Below the pieces are notes generated by a model. That model worked only from the letters and a program-made list of their open reading frames with translations, searched no databases and had not been told where the DNA came from. DNA of 5,046 nucleotides. Source: Candidatus Hermodarchaeota archaeon (GTDB lineage: Archaea > Asgardarchaeota > Hermodarchaeia > Hermodarchaeales > Hermodarchaeaceae). Positions 1-5,046 of this stretch are shown piece after piece. The position numbers were made by a program, and so were the translations under genes. The first letter of the stretch is position 1. Each line of letters opens with the position of its first letter. Where the stretch lies: NCBI GenBank assembly GCA_016839995.1, contig JAEOTD010000001.1, positions 1 to 5,046 on the forward strand. Reading direction: 5' to 3'.

Positions 1-1
1 T

Positions 2-526
2 GCCATGGTTCTAAAACGCGAAATTCCCCTCCATGCTCACTGCCACCGAGCCGATGACATCGCAACCATCATCCGCATCGCTGAAGAGTTCAATCTCCGG
101 TTAATTCTCATCCATTGTACTGAAGGTCACAAAATCACCAAATTCCTTGCCAAGAAGCAATATCCCGCAGTAATTGGACCAACCATGATTTGGTCAGGAA
201 AACCCGAAGTTAAAGAAAAGGGATTCAAGACTGCAGTCATCCTCAATGATGCTGGCGTGAAGGTCGCATTACAAACCGACTCACTCACCCCTGCACTACA
301 TTTTCCATTGCTTCCAATGTATGCCATAAAGGAAGGTATGAGCCGAGAAGACGCACTCAAATGCGTGACCATTAACCCAGCTGAAATCTTGAATCTCCAA
401 GATCGCATTGGGTCATTTGAACCCGGGAAAGATGCTGACTTCGTCGTGTGGTCTGGACACCCCTTTGAATTCTACAGTCAAGTCACCGAAGCATACATTA
501 ACGGCAAGAAGATTCCCCTTGAGTGA
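2..526 (+). CDS. Metal-dependent amidohydrolase, C-terminal part (5' end outside window)
   Basis: This is the C-terminal part of an amidohydrolase-superfamily enzyme of the imidazolonepropionase-like type (COG1228-like). The reading frame is open to the left edge, so the ATG at position 5 is probably internal and the N-terminal HxH metal motif is not visible. Counting from that ATG, PLHAHCHRADDI (residues 8-19) is the strand-5 metal histidine region, LIHCTEGH (35-42) holds the strand-6 histidine, and QTDS (90-93) supplies the strand-8 catalytic Asp. The end, with TINPAEIL (122-129), GSFEPGKDADFVVW (136-149) and a final INGKK, is the typical closing beta-sandwich of cytosolic amidohydrolases. 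The substrate cannot be told from sequence; a hydrolytic reaction on a cyclic amide or similar C-N bond is inferred from the family. The gene faces the minus-strand gene tail to tail and has no visible functional link to the cdh genes. Confidence 0.88.
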   Translation, partial: AMVLKREIPLHAHCHRADDIATIIRIAEEFNLRLILIHCTEGHKITKFLAKKQYPAVIGPTMIWSGKPEVKEKGFKTAVILNDAGVKVALQTDSLTPALHFPLLPMYAIKEGMSREDALKCVTINPAEILNLQDRIGSFEPGKDADFVVWSGHPFEFYSQVTEAYINGKKIPLE

Positions 527-558
527 AGAAAGAAAACCAATGAAATAACACGGGGAGA

Positions 559-567
559 GTTTTTTTG
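559..567 (+). terminator. Possible T-rich terminator after the amidohydrolase gene
   Basis: A run of seven T follows GGGGAGAG, about 34 bases after the amidohydrolase stop codon. Archaeal transcription often ends at such U-rich tracts without a hairpin. In the opposite direction, the complement of about 528-538 gives a T-rich stretch (TTTTCTTTCTT) just past the stop of the minus-strand gene. The 42-base gap could therefore end both converging transcripts. This is based on composition only. Confidence 0.4.
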
Positions 568-568
568 T

Positions 569-1435
569 TCACATTCGACGGTGTCGTTTGCCTAACCAGA
601 AACCACATCCGACTCCAACTAGCAATGTAATTACAGCTAGAAGTATCTGGTAAATCACAAAGGGAAAAACTGCAACTAAGAATGTTCCAGTAGTAGCTCG
701 TGTAATGGTTACACTTGATGTATAGGTGATTTGATTAAAGGCATTAAAAAAATGATTAGAGGAACTAACCGAATACTGAAGCAACACACCATCTGCATCA
801 TAGGAGCAATAGAACCCAAAGGTTGTTGTTCCATTCACCTGTAGATTTTGCCCAGCAATTATTGCGTACCCTTCAAAATTCACAGGGATTGAGTATCGAA
901 ACTCGCCTCTTCCCGAATGGTACACTGTAGTCAATGCATGATTCACACACCGATTATTAGCAATTTCATTAGCAGAGATATTCCATGTTCTCTCATGGGC
1001 TGTCCAATCAGGAGTCACTAAGAAAATCACACAACCTTCAAGCGGATTATAATGAGGAGTATTGTAGATTCTTGTATAAGTTGAACGATTGTCCCCATCA
1101 TAATCTCGAGTAACTAAGTCAAAGGAGATTAGATTACTAGAAAGATCCACAGAGGAATTTGTAGAAATATAATCGTAGGGATACCAGACACTATAACCCC
1201 TGAAGCCAACAAGATATCGAATCCCAACAAGAATGGTTTGGAGTATCGTAAAACGACAACTGGTTACTTCATCAAAAACAAACAATTCTCCAAGGTTTTC
1301 CTGAGTAGCCCGTCGAATACTAACGTTGTAGTAAAAGGTACTTCCCTCTGGTGGCACACCCAACGTCAAGGGTTGCGTTTGAATCGTCCACAGACCAATA
1401 CCCAGACAAAATAGCAGTAGTACTTTGCGCCTCAT
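569..1435 (-). CDS. Secreted/surface protein of unknown function with C-terminal membrane anchor
   Basis: I do not recognise the family. The 288-residue product starts with MRRK and a hydrophobic stretch (about 5-18) typical of a signal peptide or signal anchor. The middle is rich in Ser, Thr, Asn and Tyr. It has five N-glycosylation sequons (N37, N93, N116, N152, N201) and four cysteines (60, 135, 163, 210) that could form disulfides outside the cell. A hydrophobic segment at about 252-281 is followed by the basic tail KRHRRM, so the likely topology is a large outer domain with the C terminus in the cytoplasm. The ATG at 1435 is preferred because MRRK plus hydrophobic core makes a standard signal. 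In-frame TTG codons at 1450 and 1447 and a GTG at 1444 would add only three to five residues. It is divergent from cdhA; a role with CODH/ACS is not indicated. Confidence 0.75.
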   Translation of the reverse strand: MRRKVLLLFCLGIGLWTIQTQPLTLGVPPEGSTFYYNVSIRRATQENLGELFVFDEVTSCRFTILQTILVGIRYLVGFRGYSVWYPYDYISTNSSVDLSSNLISFDLVTRDYDGDNRSTYTRIYNTPHYNPLEGCVIFLVTPDWTAHERTWNISANEIANNRCVNHALTTVYHSGRGEFRYSIPVNFEGYAIIAGQNLQVNGTTTFGFYCSYDADGVLLQYSVSSSNHFFNAFNQITYTSSVTITRATTGTFLVAVFPFVIYQILLAVITLLVGVGCGFWLGKRHRRM

Positions 1436-1469
1436 GAACCCCACCAACAATATCTACAACTTTGTCCGG

Positions 1470-1478
1470 CTATTAAAG
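1470..1478 (-). promoter_or_regulatory. Weak TATA-like element for the minus-strand membrane protein gene
   Basis: Read on the minus strand the sequence is CTTTAATAG, centred about 39 bases upstream of the ATG at 1435. With the usual archaeal spacing of about 25 bases from TATA box to transcript start, the leader would be only about 10-15 bases. GGTGGGG lies three bases before the ATG, which is too close for a good Shine-Dalgarno site. No clear BRE is visible, so this is a guess from position and composition. Confidence 0.27.
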
Positions 1479-1547
1479 AGTTACAGAAAAGGACAGGATT
1501 AGGTGTGGGATTAACAGTGTTATTCTGAAACTTTGCAGAAGCATCAA

Positions 1548-1557
1548 AACTTAAAGG
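1548..1557 (+). promoter_or_regulatory. Weak TATA-like element for the cdh operon
   Basis: AACTTAAAGG, preceded by the A-rich ATCAAA, resembles a degenerate archaeal BRE/TATA pair. It lies about 50-59 bases before the cdhA ATG, which would put the transcript start near 1580 and leave a leader of about 25-30 bases. The gap 1436-1606 shows no better plus-strand candidate, and I see no clear operator repeat in it. If the true promoter is here, it is a poor match to the consensus. Confidence 0.28.
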
Positions 1558-1606
1558 ACATACTGCTACTATTGGGACACTACCTCACCTTCTTAATGCG
1601 CGCAGA

Positions 1607-3982
1607 ATGAAGGTTGAATTTGCATTGACTGAACAAAAACGAGCACGACTGAAAGCCGATAAACTCGACACCGGATTTGGGTCCTTCCGGAACGTCGAAG
1701 TCACTATTGGCAAAGTCGTAGATGATGATTGGGACGAACCCATGGGACCCACCCCAATGCCTGATGTTACCATGCTTCGTAGCTGGGACCACAAACTGCT
1801 AACCCGGTACCGGCCTGCGTACATGCCAGCATGTCAACTCTGCTGTTTGTGTACTTTTGGAAAGTGTGATTTGACAAGTGGCAAGCGGGGAGCTTGTGGG
1901 CTCGATATTGAAGGACAATCAGCACGAATTGTGCTGGCTGCTGCGAACATCGGGTGTGCTGCACACCTTGCGCACTCTCGACATATGGTTGACCATATGA
2001 TTCACGAATTTGGTCCACGCTTTGAGCTTACCCAAGGTGATGGAGTTGAAATCGAAGCACCGGTGACACGACTGGTAACTGGTATTCGACCCCGAACACT
2101 TGAGGAAGCGTCAGCAGTTCTGGACTACTGTGAAACCCAGTTAACACATACCCTTTCAGCTGTCCACACAGGACAGGAGGGCAGTTGGATTGATTTTGAA
2201 TCCAAGGCTTTCCATGTGGGGATGGTGGATCAGGTTGGTATGGAAATTGCGGACCTAGCCCAAATTTCTACCCTTGGTTTTCCACAATCCGATCCTGAGG
2301 CTCCGCTAGTTGAAGCTGGGATTTCGAGTATGGACCCCAAGAAGGCAATGATTCTTGCCATTGGGCACAACGTTGTTCCAGCCACCTACATCATGGATTA
2401 TGCTTCAGAAACCGGCGTAGCCGATAAAATCGATATTGGTGGTATCTGCTGTACGGCCTGGGATATTGCCCGATATGATGCGAAAGCAAAGATTGTTGGT
2501 CCTATCTCTTGGCAGTTACGCTTTGTCCGAAGCGGTTTTGCTGATGTGGTCGTTGTGGACGAGCAGTGTATCCGAACTGATATCGTTGAGCATGCTAAGA
2601 AAGTTCATTCACCAGTTATTGCAACTTGTGATAAATCTGCTATGGGACTCCCTGACCGTACCGATGATGACGTTGATGACATCGTCCAAGATCTTGTCTC
2701 CGGAAAAATCGCTGGAGTTTATCTACGAGATCATGCGAAAATCGGTGAAGTCGTGGTAAAGACTGCAATCAAAATGCACCCCAAGCGGAAAAAGAAAGGA
2801 TCCCTGCCAAGTAAAGCAAAAATAAAGGAACTCGCTCAGGCCTGTCGTCAATGTTCTGAATGTATCCGAGCCTGTCCGAATAACCAACCAGTCATGGATG
2901 CGGTCCTAGCAGCACAAGAAGGTAACCTAGGACCTCTCGCTGATGTATATGACGAATGCATTGGATGTGCCCGATGTGAATCTGCGTGCCCCAATGATTA
3001 CGAATTACACAGCTGGATGGTCAAAGCAGCAGAAGGCCGATGGAAACAAGAATCCTTTATGGTTCGTTCGGGTCGAGGTGCTATCAAAGACACTGAAATT
3101 CGAACTGTAGGACAACCCATTGTGTTCGGAGAAATCCCTGGTGTCATCGCTCATGTTGGTTGTGCTAACTACCCTGATGGTGGACGAGCTATCCATGACC
3201 ACGCAGAAGAATTTGCCAAGCGTCGATTTATTGTAGTCTTCTCTGGCTGTGCTGCCATGACTGTTGGTACAATCAAAGATGATGAAGGTAAATCAATCTA
3301 TGAACGACGTCCAGGTACCTTCGATGCTGGAAGTGTACTCAACGTCGGATCTTGTGTTGCCAACTCCCATATCGCAGGAGCAGCCATCAAAATCGCCAGT
3401 ATCTTCGCTAAACGAAACCTTCGAGGAAACTACGAAGAAATTGCTGACTACATTCACAATCGTGTGGGTGCTGTTGGAATTTCTTGGGGGGCCATGTCAC
3501 AGAAAGCGGCTTCTATTGCTGCTGGATTCTGGCGACTCGGTGTACCTGTCATTGTTGGTCCTCATGGTACAAAATATCGGCGAATGCTCCTCGGTCGGGC
3601 GGATAAGGCCGAAGACTGGATGGTTTGGGATGCCCGAACTGGCGACCGTGTCCAAGTCGCTGCAGGTCCTGAACACCTCTTCTATGCAGTCGAAAACTTC
3701 GAAGAAATGATGGTCATGACCGCCAAACTCGCTATCCGACCCAACGATACTGCGAAGGGTCGTTCAATCAAACTGAGTCACTACATTGACTTACACGAGA
3801 CCTACATGGGATACTTCCCTGAAGATATCCATACCTACATTCGACGAGAAACCGATATTCCCATCACTCTCAAGGCCAAAATCCATGCTCAGATGAAAGA
3901 GAATAAATGGAAAGAGAAACCTATTCCAGACCCAACACTTGTCAGACGACTTGTCTACGGTGGTAAGGGAGGTGGCGAGTAA
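1607..3982 (+). CDS. cdhA: CODH/ACS (ACDS) complex alpha subunit, Ni-Fe carbon monoxide dehydrogenase
   Basis: Catalyses CO2 + 2e- + 2H+ to CO + H2O, reversibly, in the cytoplasm as part of the alpha2-epsilon2 unit. The 791 residues are near the archaeal CdhA norm of about 800. C76, C79, C80, C82, C87 and C97 form the D- and B-cluster site. H120, H123, H126 and H130 match the CO-binding/proton-relay histidines. C-cluster ligands, placed by analogy with bacterial CODH, are H254, the C281/C282 pair, C321, C519, C548 and C583, with catalytic Lys K633 in SQKA. A ferredoxin insert holds two CxxCxxCxxxC motifs (C413-C423, C451-C461), typical of archaeal rather than bacterial CODH. The ATG at 1607 is the first usable start after an in-frame TGA at 1526. 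No Shine-Dalgarno sequence precedes it. The N terminus is about 13 residues longer than the Methanosarcina protein as I recall it, and the tail ends in a Gly-rich GGKGGGE. Confidence 0.97.
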   Translation: MKVEFALTEQKRARLKADKLDTGFGSFRNVEVTIGKVVDDDWDEPMGPTPMPDVTMLRSWDHKLLTRYRPAYMPACQLCCLCTFGKCDLTSGKRGACGLDIEGQSARIVLAAANIGCAAHLAHSRHMVDHMIHEFGPRFELTQGDGVEIEAPVTRLVTGIRPRTLEEASAVLDYCETQLTHTLSAVHTGQEGSWIDFESKAFHVGMVDQVGMEIADLAQISTLGFPQSDPEAPLVEAGISSMDPKKAMILAIGHNVVPATYIMDYASETGVADKIDIGGICCTAWDIARYDAKAKIVGPISWQLRFVRSGFADVVVVDEQCIRTDIVEHAKKVHSPVIATCDKSAMGLPDRTDDDVDDIVQDLVSGKIAGVYLRDHAKIGEVVVKTAIKMHPKRKKKGSLPSKAKIKELAQACRQCSECIRACPNNQPVMDAVLAAQEGNLGPLADVYDECIGCARCESACPNDYELHSWMVKAAEGRWKQESFMVRSGRGAIKDTEIRTVGQPIVFGEIPGVIAHVGCANYPDGGRAIHDHAEEFAKRRFIVVFSGCAAMTVGTIKDDEGKSIYERRPGTFDAGSVLNVGSCVANSHIAGAAIKIASIFAKRNLRGNYEEIADYIHNRVGAVGISWGAMSQKAASIAAGFWRLGVPVIVGPHGTKYRRMLLGRADKAEDWMVWDARTGDRVQVAAGPEHLFYAVENFEEMMVMTAKLAIRPNDTAKGRSIKLSHYIDLHETYMGYFPEDIHTYIRRETDIPITLKAKIHAQMKENKWKEKPIPDPTLVRRLVYGGKGGGE
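3968..3974 (+). promoter_or_regulatory. Ribosome binding site for cdhB inside the end of cdhA
   Basis: GGAGGTG, a full match to the archaeal Shine-Dalgarno consensus, lies in the Gly-rich last codons of cdhA. It is 10 bases before the ATG at 3985 and 13 before the adjacent ATG at 3988. The spacing favours the first ATG, though either is possible. Its position within cdhA, two bases from the next gene, suggests coupled translation. Confidence 0.75.
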
Positions 3983-3984
3983 CA

Positions 3985-4530
3985 ATGATGCGAGCTGAAC
4001 CCTGGCAAAGCGCCGAAGTCTGTGGACCAACGAAAGCACAAGGCATCAAAAAGACAGCCGTGGTGGGTGCTCTCATTAAGAAAGCGAAATATCCACTTTT
4101 GGTGGTTGGTGCACAGGCACTTACGGAGAAGACGCGGAAGAAATCCATGATTGATTACTTCATTGAATTCTCCACGACCCATAATATCCCCATCGTGGCC
4201 ACAGCTAACACTATCAAAGCTTTCAAAGAGAAAGGCTTTGACAATGCCTACTCGTATGGTGCCATGGAAATCACTGGACGACTTCAAGACCACGAATGGA
4301 AAGTCGCCCCGAAGAAAGGACCCCATGACCTCGTCATGACCTTTGGCTTCCCATACTACATGGAATGGCTTATGTTGTCTGCGCTCATCAACTTCTCTCC
4401 CCACATCAAGACCGTTACTCTCGGTCGTTATTATCAACCTCATGCAACATGGAGCTTTCCAAACCTCAAGAAACAGAACTGGAATGACGCACTCAAAGAA
4501 ATTCTCACCCCCGTTGGAGGTGCTAAGTAA
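3985..4530 (+). CDS. cdhB: CODH/ACS (ACDS) complex epsilon subunit
   Basis: The small subunit pairs with CdhA in the alpha2-epsilon2 CODH unit of archaea. The family has a Rossmann-like fold and has been suggested to help electron transfer, possibly through FAD; it has no metal cluster of its own. The 181-residue product is close to the usual length of about 170. Family landmarks are KYPLLVVG (35-42), the NIPIVAT strand (67-73), DLVMTFGFPYY (115-125) and ATWSFPNL (154-161). These match the Methanosarcina PLLVVG, NIPIAAT, DTVIAIGFKKYY and ATMSFGNL segments in order and spacing. Two ATG codons stand in tandem (3985, 3988), giving MMRAE or MRAE; the first fits the ribosome binding site better. 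The gene begins two bases after cdhA and its stop codon overlaps the cdhC start by one base, so it is the second gene of the operon. Confidence 0.93.
   Translation: MMRAEPWQSAEVCGPTKAQGIKKTAVVGALIKKAKYPLLVVGAQALTEKTRKKSMIDYFIEFSTTHNIPIVATANTIKAFKEKGFDNAYSYGAMEITGRLQDHEWKVAPKKGPHDLVMTFGFPYYMEWLMLSALINFSPHIKTVTLGRYYQPHATWSFPNLKKQNWNDALKEILTPVGGAK
4516..4522 (+). promoter_or_regulatory. Ribosome binding site for cdhC inside the end of cdhB
   Basis: GGAGGTG, the same heptamer as before cdhB, encodes a Gly-Gly pair near the cdhB C terminus. It ends seven bases before the ATG at 4530, an ideal distance. This fixes the cdhC start at the TAATG overlap rather than at a downstream ATG. Confidence 0.82.
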
Positions 4531-5046
4531 TGTCATTTGAAGACTTACCTATAGAAGTCGGAGTCGTTCACGAGGGTGAACGCATTCGTAGAGCCGATAT
4601 GCAAGTTGAACTTGGTGGACCCAAAATCGAAAAGAAATTCGAGTTGGTCCTTACTAAAAAAGCGAACGAAATCGAAGACGGAAAAATCGAAATCATTGGT
4701 CCAGACCTCAAAGATCTCGAAGAAGGCGCAAGCCATCCATTCGGCATTCTCATTGAGGTCGCTGGCAAGGAAGTTGAACAAGACCTAGAAGGAGTTATTG
4801 AACGCCACGTTCACGAGTACACAAACTTCGTGGAAGGTACAATGCACCTTAACCAACGTTATGACGTGTGGATCCGCATTGGTAAGAAAGCCTTCCAGAA
4901 AGGCTTCAATAGTTTCAAAATCCTTGGACAAGTCTACCAACGTCTGTACAAGTCAGAACTCCCCATCATCGAGAAAATCCAAGTCACCTTTTACACGGAT
5001 GCCTCGAAGATGGACGAAATCTATGATACAGCGATTGCCACCTACA
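4530..5046 (+). CDS. cdhC: CODH/ACS (ACDS) complex beta subunit, acetyl-CoA synthase, N-terminal part
   Basis: Acetyl-CoA synthase joins CO from CdhA/CdhB, a methyl group from the corrinoid protein CdhD/CdhE and CoA into acetyl-CoA, or runs in reverse. The frame stays open to the window edge, giving 172 codons of an expected 400 to 470. Family landmarks are VELGGPK (26-32), EIEDGKIEIIGPDLKDLEEG (47-66), the near-invariant MHLNQRYDVW (105-114) and LPIIEKIQVTFYTD (144-157). These align with the start of methanogen CdhC, so this is the archaeal form lacking the N-terminal CODH-contact domain of bacterial AcsB. The cysteines that bind the Ni-Ni-Fe4S4 A-cluster lie further downstream and cannot be checked here. 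The ATG shares its first base with the last base of the cdhB stop. cdhD, cdhE or an accessory ATPase gene would be expected beyond the edge. Confidence 0.95.
   Translation, partial: MSFEDLPIEVGVVHEGERIRRADMQVELGGPKIEKKFELVLTKKANEIEDGKIEIIGPDLKDLEEGASHPFGILIEVAGKEVEQDLEGVIERHVHEYTNFVEGTMHLNQRYDVWIRIGKKAFQKGFNSFKILGQVYQRLYKSELPIIEKIQVTFYTDASKMDEIYDTAIATY

Noticed and set aside
5..7. ATG at position 5 as the true start of the amidohydrolase.
   Set aside because: The fragment lacks the N-terminal half of the TIM barrel, including the HxH metal site, and the frame is open to the window edge, so the real start lies upstream.
1982..1999. Inverted repeat CATATGGT-TG-ACCATATG, like an operator site.
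   Set aside because: It lies well inside cdhA and arises from the repeated residues His-Met around Val-Asp in the conserved histidine relay; the loop is only two bases and no promoter context is present.
3470..3478. Val623 in CdhA replaces a Cys (GACG motif) of methanogen CdhA, at first sight a missing Ni ligand.
   Set aside because: Spacing against bacterial CODH (ligands C446, C476, C526 and Lys563) puts the last three C-cluster cysteines at C519, C548 and C583 and the Lys at K633, so position 623 is not a ligand and the cluster is complete.
3264..3710. A 148-codon plus-strand open frame inside cdhA.
   Set aside because: It lies entirely within the conserved CdhA C-cluster domain in another frame, has low-complexity Ser/Leu-rich content and no start signal.
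3955..4536. A 193-codon open frame antisense to nearly all of cdhB.
   Set aside because: It mirrors cdhB almost exactly, has no family-like motifs, and cdhB on the plus strand is clearly recognised; it is a shadow of the coding pattern.
4576..4788. A 70-codon plus-strand open frame starting at an ATG near the beginning of cdhC.
   Set aside because: It is out of frame with cdhC, whose conserved motifs run through this stretch; it is Lys/Ser-rich noise.

Overview
The window comes from an archaeon. Its right two thirds hold the start of an archaeal-type CO dehydrogenase/acetyl-CoA synthase (CODH/ACS, also called ACDS) operon, with the subunits in the order cdhA, cdhB, cdhC. The alpha subunit carries the two-cluster ferredoxin insert of the archaeal enzyme. 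A separate epsilon subunit (CdhB) is present, and the beta subunit (CdhC) starts directly at its catalytic-domain region, without the extra N-terminal domain of bacterial AcsB. Moderate G+C and a neighbouring exported protein with a C-terminal membrane anchor would fit an uncultured lineage such as an Asgard archaeon. That placement is a guess; the sequence does not prove it.

Layout, left to right. (1) About 1-526, plus strand: the C-terminal part of a metal-dependent amidohydrolase whose beginning lies outside the window. (2) 527-568: a short tail-to-tail gap with a T7 run that could end the amidohydrolase transcript. (3) 569-1435, minus strand: a protein of unknown function with an N-terminal signal segment, a Ser/Thr/Asn-rich outer domain and one C-terminal transmembrane helix. 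(4) 1436-1606: a 171-base divergent gap that must hold promoters for the minus-strand gene and the cdh operon; only weak TATA-like elements are visible. (5) 1607-3982: cdhA, complete. (6) 3985-4530: cdhB, complete. (7) 4530 to the end: the N-terminal 172 codons of cdhC, cut by the window edge.

The three cdh genes form one tightly packed transcription unit. The cdhA-cdhB gap is two bases, and the cdhB stop and cdhC start share one base. Strong GGAGGTG ribosome binding sites for cdhB and cdhC lie inside the last codons of the gene before each. Together the products interconvert CO2 and CO (CdhA/CdhB) and join CO, a methyl group and CoA into acetyl-CoA (CdhC), the core of the archaeal Wood-Ljungdahl pathway. 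All C-cluster, B/D-cluster and ferredoxin-cluster ligands I can place in CdhA are present, so the enzyme looks functional. I found no mobile element, CRISPR array, tRNA or rRNA, and no convincing new system; the least explained gene is the membrane-anchored protein at 569-1435.
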